Source of the DNA: Methanomicrobium antiquum
GTDB taxonomy: Archaea > Halobacteriota > Methanomicrobia > Methanomicrobiales > Methanomicrobiaceae
DNA: 64,000 nt
Assembly (NCBI RefSeq): GCF_029633915.1
Contig: NZ_CP091092.1
Span: 248,001 to 312,000, forward strand
Reading direction: 5' to 3'
Below, piece by piece: positions 35,319 through 45,686 of this stretch. Every line of letters begins with the position of its first letter. The stretch's first letter is position 1. Both the position numbers and the translations under genes were made by a program. The notes below the pieces were generated by a model that searched no databases, was not told the DNA's origin, and was given only the letters and a program-made list of their open reading frames with translations.

Positions 35319-36617
35319 ATGAAAAAATTTACATTCGCGGCAGTAACACTTCTTATATTTTGTGCAATATTTGCAGGATGCACAGGAGTTTCTGACCCTG
35401 ATAATAAAGACAGCGGGGACAAAACACCAGATAAAACACATGGTGCTGAATTAAACAGCACTGAATCTGAAAAAGCAGTGGCATCGGCAAACACAAACTT
35501 TGCGTTCTCTTTGTATGACGCAATCTCCAAAGAAACAGAAGTTGATTCAAATATATTCTACTCTCCGTATTCAATATCATCAGCATTTGCACTTGTCTAT
35601 GAGGGAGCAAAGGAAAATACTGCGGATGAGATAAGTTCTGTATTTTACTTCCCAAAGAGCATCGATATTTTAAGACAGGGTTTTAGAGATTTGAACACTG
35701 CAATAAACGAAGAAAACTCAGCATATGATTTAAGCGTTGCAAACGCACTCTGGGCTGAAAAGACACATCCTTTCCTTGATTCGTATATGAAAACAGCAGA
35801 GGAGTATTACTCGGCAGAGACAAAAAACTTAAACTTTATTGAAAAGCCAGAGGATTCACGTCTTGAAATCAACAAATGGACTGAGGTGAAGACAAACGAA
35901 AAGATAAAAGACCTAATCCCTCAGGGTATGATTGATTCAATGACCCGCCTTGTAATAACAAATGCAGTTTATTTCAAGGGAGACTGGGTAAAAGAGTTTG
36001 ACAAAAATAAAACATCAAAAGCTGACTTTACAACTCCGGCAGGAAAAGTTGTTGCTGTCGATATGATGCAGAGGACAGATGAAGATGCATTGTTTGATTA
36101 TGCTGAAACAGAAACTGTTCAGGCTTTAAAGATGCCTTATGAAAGCAGTGATTCAAACGGACTTTCAATGATAATTCTTCTTCCAAAAGATAATACTCTC
36201 TCAAAAGCAGAAGATTATCTGACCTTTGATAAATACAGTGATTTAACAGATTCAATGACAGAAGAAGAAGTCATGGTGTATCTGCCCAAATTTATGCTTG
36301 AAACAAAATATTCTCTTTCTGATACCTTAAAAAGTATGGGAATGACCGATTCATTTTCTGCTTCTGCTGACTTTTCAGGGATGGACGGGACAAAAAGTCT
36401 CAGCATAAGTTACGTTGTTCACAAAGCGTATGTTGATGTAGATGAAGAAGGAACAGAGGCCGCCGCCGCAACCGCTGTTGTAATGCAGCTCACATCTGTA
36501 ATTGAAAAAGACCCGGCATTTGTATTTATGGCAGATCATCCATTTATATTTACTATTCAGGATGACAAAACAGGAAACATTCTCTTTGTTGGAAGAATCT
36601 GCAATCCGGAATCATAA
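35319..36617 (+). CDS. Serpin, lipoprotein-anchored
   Basis: 432 aa from ATG 35319 (MKKFTFAAVT), chosen because it begins a lipoprotein signal (IFAGCTGV); an earlier frame start at 35244 would add a hydrophilic extension. The serpin fold is complete: NIFYSPYSISSAFALVYEGAK, LVITNAVYFKGDWVKEF and the C-terminal ADHPFIFTIQDDKTGNILFVGRI. The reactive-loop hinge is EEGTEAAAATAV, the small-residue pattern of inhibitory serpins; counting from it puts P1-P1' near Thr-Ser in MQLTS, so the target would not be trypsin-like. A protease inhibitor on the cell surface is inferred. Serpins are rare in archaea. Confidence 0.92.
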   Translation: MKKFTFAAVTLLIFCAIFAGCTGVSDPDNKDSGDKTPDKTHGAELNSTESEKAVASANTNFAFSLYDAISKETEVDSNIFYSPYSISSAFALVYEGAKENTADEISSVFYFPKSIDILRQGFRDLNTAINEENSAYDLSVANALWAEKTHPFLDSYMKTAEEYYSAETKNLNFIEKPEDSRLEINKWTEVKTNEKIKDLIPQGMIDSMTRLVITNAVYFKGDWVKEFDKNKTSKADFTTPAGKVVAVDMMQRTDEDALFDYAETETVQALKMPYESSDSNGLSMIILLPKDNTLSKAEDYLTFDKYSDLTDSMTEEEVMVYLPKFMLETKYSLSDTLKSMGMTDSFSASADFSGMDGTKSLSISYVVHKAYVDVDEEGTEAAAATAVVMQLTSVIEKDPAFVFMADHPFIFTIQDDKTGNILFVGRICNPES

Positions 36618-37050
36618 TCAATCAACCTTTTTTTCAATTAATTAATGGTTCTTATCGAATCATTCATAGCATTTTTTGCTATGAAAGTCAAAATCCCTGA
36701 TAGACTTATCATCACTTTTTGTGTGATGAAAAAAAGCTCATCATGCGGGTTTTACATGAAAGTTCCTTTGTAACTTACATGAAACCGGTGCATGAAATAT
36801 TATTTCATGGACGTTTTTTATGAATGTTTTATGTATGTGTAATACACAAATAAGACAAAAAGAAAAAAAGAAAATAAATATAAGGAATAAAAAAGTCCAT
36901 AAATTAAAAATAGTTTAAGAGATAAAAAAAGTTAAAAAGTCAAATAAAAAAAGGTCAGGAAAATAAGAAAAAATAACAATTTAGCGTTATTTAAATCTGT
37001 AATAAAAAAAAGTGAGGGGTTTGGATTTCAAATTTAAAAGGCATGATGAA
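36618..37050. other. 433-bp spacer with hairpin repeat and A-rich leader
   Basis: Holds the serpin 3' end, copy 2 of the modular hairpin repeat (36665-36821), and about 180 bp of very A-rich DNA that leads into the sensor-kinase gene. No gene seen. Confidence 0.5.
36665..36821 (+). repeat. Modular hairpin repeat, copy 2 (A then B)
   Basis: Begins with a perfect stem CATAGCA-TTTTT-TGCTATG (36665-36683). Module A (36676-36744) includes CATCAC-TTTTTGT-GTGATG; module B (36750-36821) includes CATGAAAT-ATT-ATTTCATG (36791-36809). The reverse complement of the 56861 copy. Confidence 0.8.
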
Positions 37051-39678
37051 ATGGAGATAAAACCGGTTTTTGTTCTGTATGTTGATGAAAACAAAGCTTT
37101 TTGTGATGAATTCTTAGAATTTGCCAAACAAAAATCAATCCTTGCTGATAGCTGTGCCGGATTTCATGAAGCCAAAAAAATCTATACGCCTCTAAAATAT
37201 GATTGTGTAATTGCCGGTTTTTTTGACGATGATAAGGAATGGATTGAATTTATTAGAAATACAAGAGAGAATAATGATAAAACCCCTTTTATTTTATTTA
37301 CAAAATCAGAGAATAAAAGTCTGATAATTGAAGCATTAAATGCAGGCTTTGACTATTATCTAAAGAAGGACTCCACATCTTATCCTCTGTTTGACAGTTT
37401 ATCTGAAAAAGTAAATTTTCTTGTTAAAAAAAATCAAAAAGAAGTTTTAAATCTTGAAACACGAAAAGGAACACTCTTTTACAACATGCCTGTTCCTTTT
37501 GTATTAATTTCACTTCCTGAAGTCGTTTTTGCCGAAGTTAATGATCTTTTCTTAAAAAGTACAGGCTATAGCCGGGATGAAGTGGTTGGCAAAAGTCCGC
37601 CTGACTTTGATTTTTTTGTCGATATGGATGATTATTACTCAATGATACATACTCTTCGAAAGAAAGGATATATATCAGGGCTTGAACTTAGATTCCGGAT
37701 GAAGTCAGGGGAGATAAGGATGTACCGCTTTTTTTCAAGAGTAATTACAATTGAAAAAAAGGCTTATGTTATCTCAACAGTTGAAGATATAACTGAACTA
37801 AAAGCTTCAGAAAAATCTTTTCAGATGCTTGTTTCAGGAATGTCTGGTACAAGCGGCAGGGCTTCTCTTAACAGGATAACAAAAGAACTAAGCACCTATT
37901 TTGATGCAGACTGTGTAATACTTGGAGAGTATATGCCCGGCTACAAAAAGATAAATGCAATATCAATGTATCTTGACAATAAACTGATTTTAGATAAATC
38001 ATTCAGCCTTAAGGGAACATTATGTGAAGAACTTTTAGAAAAAGAATATTGTATAAATCCTGACTGCAAATCCTCTGAATTTTATATAGAGGATATTGTT
38101 GATAAATTTTGTGTGAGAGGATATCTGGGTTCTGTATTGTATGCGAAAGATGGCAGAAACTTAGGTGTTATCTGCATATTGTCGAGAAAAAAACTTAAAG
38201 TTCCCCCATATTCCAGAGAAATCATCGATATTTTTTCTTCCAAGGCATCGGGAGAAATAGAGCGTCTTCATGCACTTGAGGAATTATCTGAAAGCGAGAG
38301 GAAATTCAGAACACTGGTTGAATATTCTCTTGGAGGGATTTTAATTCTTGACTTTAATGGAAATGTTTTGTTTGCAAACGAAAGTGCCAGAAGAATCGTT
38401 TTTCCAGAGGATTGCACTGATGTGTCCTGTTCGGCAAACGTGATGGATTTCATTGCGCCTGCCTCAAGAGAAGATGTTTTGTTAGATTTCGAAAAGGTCT
38501 CACAGGGAACTGACGGATATATTGCACAATACCTTCTGAATACTGTTAAAGGTGAAGAACGCTGGATAGAAAGCATTGGAAAGGCTATAACTTTTGAAGG
38601 GAGTCCTGCAATTTTAATCTCAATAGGAGATATTACCGGTCGCAAAAAAATTGAGATGGCTCTTAAGGATGAAATTACAAGAAGAAGAATTCTTCAGGAT
38701 CAGTCTCGCGATGGAATAGTGGTTTTAAGAGAAGACGGGAGTGTTTTTGAGGTAAACGAGAGTTTTGCAAATATGCTTGGATACAGCATTGATGATGTCA
38801 AAAAAATGTATGTATGGGACTGGAATAATACTGGTCCTGATTATATTGCTCTTGAGATGCTAAGGATTGTTGATGAAAAAGGTGATCACTTCGAAACCAG
38901 GCATATAAGAAAAGACGGGACAGAAATTGATGTTGATATCAGCACAACCGCCGCTATATTTTCAGGAGAAAAATTGATTCTTTGCATCTGTCGTGACATA
39001 ACTTCATGGAAGAACTCTGAGAGAGCACTTATCAGCGTTAACAAAAAATTAAATCTTTTATCATACATTACCTGCCATGATATATCAAATAAGACAAACG
39101 GACTTGAAATTTTCATATCCTTACTGGATGAAAATCAATTAAATTCCGATATGAGGCCTTATCTGGATGAAGCGAAAAAAGCAGTGCATTCAATTATGCA
39201 CCAGATTGAATTTACCCGTGAGTATGAAAAGGTAGGCGTAAAAGAACCATTGTGGATTTCTCTTGAAAAAATCACTGAAGGTCTTTTTGACGCTAATGTT
39301 TGTTTGAATTTTAATTGCAAAGGGGTTTATATCTATGCTGATGCAATGCTTGAGAAGGTTTTTTACAATCTCTTTGACAATACACTTCGTCATGCAAAAA
39401 GAGCGGCTGTGGTAGATATAAATTGCAGAAAAACTGATGAATCAAATCTGGTAATTATATGGGAAGACAACGGGCCCGGAATTGAGGACTCAAAAAAAGA
39501 AGAGATTTTTAAAAGGGGATATGGCAAAAACACAGGGTTTGGATTATTTTTGGCAAGAGAAATTCTTGATATAACCAAAATTACAATCTGTGAAACCGGA
39601 GTATTTGGGGAAGGTGCAAGATTTGAGATGTCTGTTCCTATGGGTGGATATAAGATTAAAGACTCAGATGAGCGCTAA
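37051..39678 (+). CDS. PAS/GAF sensor histidine kinase with degenerate receiver
   Basis: 875 aa from ATG 37051 (MEIKPVF; AAAAGG upstream), or 888 from GTG 37012. Domain order: receiver-like (1-115), PAS (130-240), GAF (250-400), PAS (405-525), PAS (530-645), H-box LLSYITCHDISNKTNG with the phospho-acceptor His, and HATPase with DNGPGIEDS and GYGKNTGFGLFLARE. In the receiver the Asp of the usual ISDYQMP motif is replaced (DCVIAGFFDDD), so it is probably not phosphorylated. Cytoplasmic; no membrane segment. From the second half on it is nearly identical in arrangement to the next gene. Confidence 0.88.
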   Translation: MEIKPVFVLYVDENKAFCDEFLEFAKQKSILADSCAGFHEAKKIYTPLKYDCVIAGFFDDDKEWIEFIRNTRENNDKTPFILFTKSENKSLIIEALNAGFDYYLKKDSTSYPLFDSLSEKVNFLVKKNQKEVLNLETRKGTLFYNMPVPFVLISLPEVVFAEVNDLFLKSTGYSRDEVVGKSPPDFDFFVDMDDYYSMIHTLRKKGYISGLELRFRMKSGEIRMYRFFSRVITIEKKAYVISTVEDITELKASEKSFQMLVSGMSGTSGRASLNRITKELSTYFDADCVILGEYMPGYKKINAISMYLDNKLILDKSFSLKGTLCEELLEKEYCINPDCKSSEFYIEDIVDKFCVRGYLGSVLYAKDGRNLGVICILSRKKLKVPPYSREIIDIFSSKASGEIERLHALEELSESERKFRTLVEYSLGGILILDFNGNVLFANESARRIVFPEDCTDVSCSANVMDFIAPASREDVLLDFEKVSQGTDGYIAQYLLNTVKGEERWIESIGKAITFEGSPAILISIGDITGRKKIEMALKDEITRRRILQDQSRDGIVVLREDGSVFEVNESFANMLGYSIDDVKKMYVWDWNNTGPDYIALEMLRIVDEKGDHFETRHIRKDGTEIDVDISTTAAIFSGEKLILCICRDITSWKNSERALISVNKKLNLLSYITCHDISNKTNGLEIFISLLDENQLNSDMRPYLDEAKKAVHSIMHQIEFTREYEKVGVKEPLWISLEKITEGLFDANVCLNFNCKGVYIYADAMLEKVFYNLFDNTLRHAKRAAVVDINCRKTDESNLVIIWEDNGPGIEDSKKEEIFKRGYGKNTGFGLFLAREILDITKITICETGVFGEGARFEMSVPMGGYKIKDSDER

Positions 39679-39760
39679 ATAAATATTAAAACTTTTCAGA
39701 AATTATTTTTTTTGTCTTGATAGCAATTTATATAAAAAAAGCGCCTTATAGATATCCAAA

Positions 39761-41554
39761 GTGAGCCTGAACAGTGAATTTTTGGCAGATAAAAAGACTG
39801 CTTTTGCACTGATAATAATGACAATTTTCTGTATTGTCATAAGCTTTTTCTCCTTATCATCCGGATTTTATATCATTTTTCAAAATTTTTTTTATATCCC
39901 AATAATTCTTGCATGCATTTTTTATCTCAGACGGGGGCTTTTATTCTCTGTAATCCTCTCATTTGTCTATTTAGGTCTTCTGACTGGCTATGCAGGATTT
40001 AATGAGTTTGGAAACGGAATTGCAAGGACTCTCATCTTCATTGGAATCGCCTGTATAATTACAATTCTTTCTGAAAAAACAAAATACGCCAATGATAAAG
40101 TCAGAGAGAAAAACAAAGAGCTTAAATATACAATTGAAAAACTGGCGTTAAGTTGTGATCGCTATCACACGCTCTTTGAAAGTATAAGTGATTCACTGTT
40201 TCTTTATAAAATTGATGAAAACGGACTCCCCGGTCTTTTTATCGAAGTTAACAGCAGTGCATCTGAAAGTATAGGCTACAGCCGCGAAGAGTTTCTTCGG
40301 ATGACTGCTCTTGACATTGCCGGAGAAATTGGAAAACGTGAGGCAAAAGAGCAGGTTGAAATTTTATACAAAAAAGGCTCTCATAAATTTGAGTCATCAC
40401 AGGTTAGAAAAGACGGGACAGAATTTCCTGTAGAGGTAAATTGTCATCTGATTCGGACAGATTCTCAGGGATGTCTTGTTCTGTCTGTTGTAAGAGATAT
40501 TACTGACCGCAAAAAAATTGAGATGGCTCTTAAGGATGAGATAACAAGAAGAAGAATCCTGCAGGATCAGTCGCGTGATGGAATTATAATAATAAGAGAA
40601 GATGGGAGTGTTTTTGAAGTTAACAAAAGTTTTGCAGATATGCTTTACTATAGTGTCGATGATGTCAAAAAAATGCATATCTGGGAGTGGAATCAATCAG
40701 TACCACGCGAAATTATCTCTAAAATGCTTAAAACCGTTGATGAAAAGGGGGATCACTTTGAAACCCGCCATCTAAGAAAAGACGGAACAGAAATTGATGT
40801 TGATATCAGCACAACTGCCGCTAATTTTTCAGGAGAAAAATTAATCCTTTGCATCTGCCGTGACATAACTGCCTGGAAGAACTCTGAAAAAGCTCTTATC
40901 AATTTAAACAAAAAATTGAGCCTTTTATCATACATCACATGCCATGATATTTTAAACAAGGCAAATGCACTTGAAATTTTCATTTCTTTGCTGGATAAAA
41001 AGGATTTAAACCCTGATATTCAGCCATATCTGGGTGAAGCGGTAGATGCAGTTAATCTGATTATGAGCCAGATTGAGTTTGCCCGTGAGTATGGAAAGGT
41101 TGGTGTAAATGAACCCTTATGGCTTTCTCTCGAAGAAATAACAAAAGAACTTTCTGATGTTCGTGCAGAGCTTAATTTTGAATGCAAAGGCATTTATGTT
41201 TATGCCGATGCTATGCTTGAAAAGGTATTTTATAACCTCTTCGACAACACTCTTCGTCATACAAAAGGTTTGGTTTTGATAAACATCAGATGCAGAATTG
41301 GTGGTGATTCAACTCTTATAATTTCATGGGAAGACAACGGACCCGGAATTGAGGACTCGAAAAAGGAAAAAATTTTTGAATCAGGATATGGTCAAAACAC
41401 CGGTTTTGGTCTGTTTTTGGCAAGGGAAATACTTGATATAACAAAAATTAAAATATCTGAGGTTGGTGTTTTTGGAAAAGGTGCCACATTTGAACTATCT
41501 GTTCCTAAGGGTGGATATTATTTTGAAGAAAAAGGAAGAGTTACGAAAAAATAA
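39761..41554 (+). CDS. Membrane-bound PAS sensor histidine kinase
   Basis: 597 aa. GTG start at 39761. Residues 14-120 contain four membrane helices (AFALIIMTIFCIVISFF, FFYIPIILACIFYL, LLFSVILSFVYLGLL, TLIFIGIACIITIL), then a coiled coil, PAS (128-250), PAS (255-370), H-box LLSYITCHDILNKANA, and HATPase (DNGPGIEDS, GYGQNTGFGLFLARE). The second PAS and kinase core repeat the preceding gene (RKKIEMALKDEITRRRILQD is shared exactly), showing a tandem duplication after which the N-termini diverged. Ligand unknown; no response regulator adjacent. Confidence 0.88.
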   Translation: MSLNSEFLADKKTAFALIIMTIFCIVISFFSLSSGFYIIFQNFFYIPIILACIFYLRRGLLFSVILSFVYLGLLTGYAGFNEFGNGIARTLIFIGIACIITILSEKTKYANDKVREKNKELKYTIEKLALSCDRYHTLFESISDSLFLYKIDENGLPGLFIEVNSSASESIGYSREEFLRMTALDIAGEIGKREAKEQVEILYKKGSHKFESSQVRKDGTEFPVEVNCHLIRTDSQGCLVLSVVRDITDRKKIEMALKDEITRRRILQDQSRDGIIIIREDGSVFEVNKSFADMLYYSVDDVKKMHIWEWNQSVPREIISKMLKTVDEKGDHFETRHLRKDGTEIDVDISTTAANFSGEKLILCICRDITAWKNSEKALINLNKKLSLLSYITCHDILNKANALEIFISLLDKKDLNPDIQPYLGEAVDAVNLIMSQIEFAREYGKVGVNEPLWLSLEEITKELSDVRAELNFECKGIYVYADAMLEKVFYNLFDNTLRHTKGLVLINIRCRIGGDSTLIISWEDNGPGIEDSKKEKIFESGYGQNTGFGLFLAREILDITKIKISEVGVFGKGATFELSVPKGGYYFEEKGRVTKK

Positions 41555-41603
41555 AAAAAGTATTCTGAGAGAATAAGTAATACTGTCTGGTTTAAACTGG
41601 TAT

Positions 41604-44600
41604 TTACTCCTGCACGAAATAATACTGGTTATGAGGCACATGAATTTCAAACCTTGCACCGCTTCCCTCTTCTCCTGTCTCTTTAATTGAAAGATCTGTG
41701 ATTTCAAGAATATCACGTGATATATAAAGTCCAAATCCTGTATTTTTTCCGTATCCTGATTCAAAAATTCTCTCTTTGTCTTCAGTTGAGATGCCTTTTC
41801 CATTATCTGAACAAACGATTATTAAATCTTCATCTGCTTCTTCGACAAAAAATTCAATTTCGGATGCTCCTGTTTCATGCCTTACGGCATTGTCAATTAA
41901 GTTATAGAACACCTTTTCAATAAGCGGGTCTGAAAAGATCCTTAAATCTTTTGGAATGTTATTTTTAATTGAAAAATCAGCGTTTGAAAATGTCTCTGCC
42001 GATTTCCAGACGATATCTTCTATATTAAACCATGAAGGAATATTAACTCCGATATCCTCATATTCCTTTGTAAAATCAATCATGTCTCTTATATTGTCAA
42101 TTGAAGATATTATGCCTGATAAAAATTTGTTATCCGAAGATTCATTATTTTTCATCTCTATTATCTGAACATAGCCTTTCATTGCCATAAGCTGATTTTT
42201 AATATCGTGGCGGGTTATTCCTGAAAGCAGTTTTAATTTTTTGTTTGCCGCTTTTAAAGCCTTTTCAGAGATTTTTTTCTCTGTTATGTCCTGAATTCTT
42301 ATCTGTGCTCCATTAAATACGCCGTCTTTAATGATTGGCAAAACTTTAAGGTTTACATATGCTTTGCTTTTATCTTTTCTTTGGACTTCAAATTCATTTT
42401 CTGAAGAAATACCCTCCTCAGAGATTGCAACAGTCTTCATAAAGTCTTTGAATGAATCAGAAAAAATATTTTTAGCGGCAAAAATCTCTGTTTTTCCTGT
42501 GAATTCCTCTGGAGTATAACCAAAGATTTCAAGAGAAGCAGGTGATGCATAAACAAGCCTTTTATCCTTATCAATAATTCCAATCATGTCTGATGAACGG
42601 TCTACAATGGTGTGATATTTTTTTTCACTTTCAGAAAGTTCATTCTCTATTGCTGTTCTTTCAAGTTCAGATGCGGCTTTAACTGCAATAATCTCAATTA
42701 TATCCCTGATGGATTTATTTATTAAAAGCGGTTTTTTGGAAAGTATTTCTAGAACACCGATTGTATCTCCATGGGAATTTTTAAGCGGCGTTCCAATGTA
42801 TCCGCGTATGTTGTGTATTTTCAAAAACCGGGATTCCGGGAAAATTTCAGATATATTGTCCTGGTAAAAGGTAAAACCATTATTTTTTAAATTTTCACAC
42901 GGATTCCCGGCTGAATTGAATGAATACTCAAAATCTTTAATGTCAGATGTAATGGACTTTAATTTAACAGTATTACCGTCAGGCTGAAATTTTCCGATAC
43001 CAACAAGGTCTGCATCAAGCAGTGAATTTATGTTTTTTGTAATTATCTTTAATGAATCAAGGCCGGTTGTGCCAATCATACTTCTGACAAGTGCTTCAAA
43101 TGCTTCCTCTTCTTTTCTTTTTTCTGTTATATCCTCAACTGATGAAAGGAGGTAGGGTTGTTGGTTCATCAAAACAATTGCTGAATGGAATTTACATGTA
43201 GCAATATTTCCGTTTTTTATCCGGCATTTAATTACCATACCGTTGACAAAGCCCTTTTCTCTGACAGAAGTGGTAAAGGCTTCGGCCTCAGCCGGATCGA
43301 CAAACAAACCAATATCTTCGTTTTTTTTCCCAACAAGTTCTTCACGGCAATATCCGGTATTTCTTAGGAAAACATCGCTGACATCTGAGAAAATTCCGGT
43401 TTTTGCTTCAACAAGAGTCAAAGGCAGTGGACTTTTGTCAAATAAAGTTACAAATTTGTTCTCTGAATTCTGAAGCTTTTCTTCTGCAATTTTTCGGTCA
43501 GTTACATCGCGAACTGAGACAAATATTGCGTCAGTATTCAGATAAGAGATCTTTTTTCCGATGCATTCAACCCAGATTTCATCTTTGTTTTTTGTTAGTA
43601 TTTTGTAAGATACAGGATAGGCATCATTTCCTGTTCTTACATTTTTTAAGTCATTTAAAACTTCCTGCAAAGAATCCGGAGATACATAATCAATTAAATT
43701 CAAATCATATCCGGTTGAATCCGGATATGGGATTTTAACTATATCGGCAATTGCCTTATTAATGAAAAGCACATTTCCTGAGAAATCAGCTATAATAATG
43801 CCGTCTAAGGAATATTCTACAAGACTTCTGAATTTTTCTTCACTTGCCCTTAATTCATCTTCACTTTTTGCAAGTTCAATATATTTTTTTCTTAATTCTT
43901 CTTCAGTTGCAGTCAGTTCTTCATATGCGGCGCTAAGCTCTTCGTTTATTTTTAAAAGCTCTTCTTCAACTCTTTTTAATTTTGTTGTTTCTGCCGCAAG
44001 TGTCAATACTACAGTCTTATCGCCTAATTTTAATGAGACTGATGAGAAGACAACATGAATTTTTCTTCCGTCTTTTAAATTAATTGCAAGGGGTACATTT
44101 TCCACTTTTCCTGCAAATATTCGTTTTGAGACAAGTTTTAATGCATCAGACATTGAAATGAGTCCTAATCTTATTGGATCTTTTCCAATAATATCTTCTT
44201 TTGAATATCCGCTTAATTCTAAAAATGATTTATTTACTTCAATGAATTTATTGTCCGGGTGATTGTTTATTGCAATCGGATAAGGGCTGTGTTCAAAAAT
44301 TCCCCTGAATTTTTGCTCACTCTCAATAAGAGCTGTTTCTGTTTCTTTGATGTGGGTTACATCTTTAAAGATACCTCTTGTATACTGCGGGATGTTGTTT
44401 GAAATTTTGCATGTCGCCATTCCCTGAACGAATACTTTCTCACCAGTCTTTTTCTTAAAGACCGCATCTATTAATTCAATAGTCTCTCCTGACATTACAC
44501 GTGAAAATGTCTCTTTGCAGTGTTTGAGGCTTTCAGGATGAATTACATCAAATAAGGTAATATCTTCTAATTCATACTCTTTATATCCGAGTGTTTCAAG

Positions 44601-45521
44601 CCACGTGTTATTTACAAATAGAAAACGCCCTTTTGGGTCAACGCTTTGAATAAGGTCGGTTGCATTTAAGAGATCATGGTATCTTTCCCTGCTCCTTAAA
44701 AGCTCACTTTCTGCTTCTTTAAGTTCAGTAATATCCCTGATTGATTCAATTGCACCTGTGACTTCTCCTTTCTGATTATAAAGAAGACATGCCTTTCCAA
44801 GAACGGACAGGTTTTTTCCGTTCGGAATTTTAAGTACGGTCTCACCGGTGATTGTGCTTCCGTTTCTGAATACATTTGAATAATACTGAAGAATTGTTTC
44901 ATTGGATTCATTAAGAAGATCTATCATCATTGGGCGTTTTTCGCCGTATACTGCCTTTGAATATTCAAAATTTCCTTTTCCAAGGATTGATGTGGCAGAG
45001 ACCCCTGTAAGATCTTCTATTGAGCGGTTCCATGCAATGACAACTCCGTTGGTATCAATTGCAAAGGTTGCATCAGGAAGAAAATCTATGATGTCAAGGA
45101 GGCGTCTTTTTGAGTCTGAAAGTTCATCTTCAGCGTGACTTCTTCTGTATGCCTGTTTTATTTTATGTGAGAGCTCTGCAAACTGTGATTTTGGCTCTCC
45201 GCCTTTCTGAAGGTAAAAATCAGCTCCATTGTTGATTGCATCAATTACAACCTCCTCACGTCCGTGACCTGTGAAAAGAATAAAGGGAATGTCGCCAAAT
45301 TTATTTCTGACCTCTTTTAAAAAAGCAATGCCGTTCATTCCGGGCATCTGGTAATCGGATATTATGACGTCACATTCACCAATTGATGCAGAGTCCAGAG
45401 CTTCCTGTACAGATGTGTAAGTATTAACCTGAAATTCACCGGTTCTTTCAAGAAATATTTTTGCAATCTCTAAAAGAGCAGGCTCGTCATCAACGTAGAT
45501 GAGATTTATTATTTCAGGCAT
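41604..45521 (-). CDS. Receiver-PASx6-GAF hybrid histidine kinase
   Basis: 1305 aa. Receiver (1-125) with acidic pair in YVDDEP, phospho-Asp in IISDYQMPG and Lys in YLQKGG is intact. Then PAS domains at about 138-258, 268-385 and 393-505, a coiled coil, PAS at 560-680 and 685-800, GAF at 810-960, PAS at 965-1085, H-box LLSGITRHDIKNQ, and HATPase (DNGKGIS, GYGKNTGFGLYISRD). Receiver-first histidine kinases are characteristic of methanogen signal networks. No DNA-binding output. Opposite in direction to the preceding pair. Confidence 0.88.
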   Translation of the reverse strand: MPEIINLIYVDDEPALLEIAKIFLERTGEFQVNTYTSVQEALDSASIGECDVIISDYQMPGMNGIAFLKEVRNKFGDIPFILFTGHGREEVVIDAINNGADFYLQKGGEPKSQFAELSHKIKQAYRRSHAEDELSDSKRRLLDIIDFLPDATFAIDTNGVVIAWNRSIEDLTGVSATSILGKGNFEYSKAVYGEKRPMMIDLLNESNETILQYYSNVFRNGSTITGETVLKIPNGKNLSVLGKACLLYNQKGEVTGAIESIRDITELKEAESELLRSRERYHDLLNATDLIQSVDPKGRFLFVNNTWLETLGYKEYELEDITLFDVIHPESLKHCKETFSRVMSGETIELIDAVFKKKTGEKVFVQGMATCKISNNIPQYTRGIFKDVTHIKETETALIESEQKFRGIFEHSPYPIAINNHPDNKFIEVNKSFLELSGYSKEDIIGKDPIRLGLISMSDALKLVSKRIFAGKVENVPLAINLKDGRKIHVVFSSVSLKLGDKTVVLTLAAETTKLKRVEEELLKINEELSAAYEELTATEEELRKKYIELAKSEDELRASEEKFRSLVEYSLDGIIIADFSGNVLFINKAIADIVKIPYPDSTGYDLNLIDYVSPDSLQEVLNDLKNVRTGNDAYPVSYKILTKNKDEIWVECIGKKISYLNTDAIFVSVRDVTDRKIAEEKLQNSENKFVTLFDKSPLPLTLVEAKTGIFSDVSDVFLRNTGYCREELVGKKNEDIGLFVDPAEAEAFTTSVREKGFVNGMVIKCRIKNGNIATCKFHSAIVLMNQQPYLLSSVEDITEKRKEEEAFEALVRSMIGTTGLDSLKIITKNINSLLDADLVGIGKFQPDGNTVKLKSITSDIKDFEYSFNSAGNPCENLKNNGFTFYQDNISEIFPESRFLKIHNIRGYIGTPLKNSHGDTIGVLEILSKKPLLINKSIRDIIEIIAVKAASELERTAIENELSESEKKYHTIVDRSSDMIGIIDKDKRLVYASPASLEIFGYTPEEFTGKTEIFAAKNIFSDSFKDFMKTVAISEEGISSENEFEVQRKDKSKAYVNLKVLPIIKDGVFNGAQIRIQDITEKKISEKALKAANKKLKLLSGITRHDIKNQLMAMKGYVQIIEMKNNESSDNKFLSGIISSIDNIRDMIDFTKEYEDIGVNIPSWFNIEDIVWKSAETFSNADFSIKNNIPKDLRIFSDPLIEKVFYNLIDNAVRHETGASEIEFFVEEADEDLIIVCSDNGKGISTEDKERIFESGYGKNTGFGLYISRDILEITDLSIKETGEEGSGARFEIHVPHNQYYFVQE

Positions 45522-45686
45522 TATTTATCATATCTTTTTAGATTTGATAATTCTTACTGATGGTGAAAAGTATTATTTCTGTCTAATCCTGTCCATATGA
45601 AGATTTCAATCAGGTACTTGTTTGACAGGACAGTTAAAAATCAGTCATATTAGATTATTTATCTTGGAATTTACAAAATAATGTTT

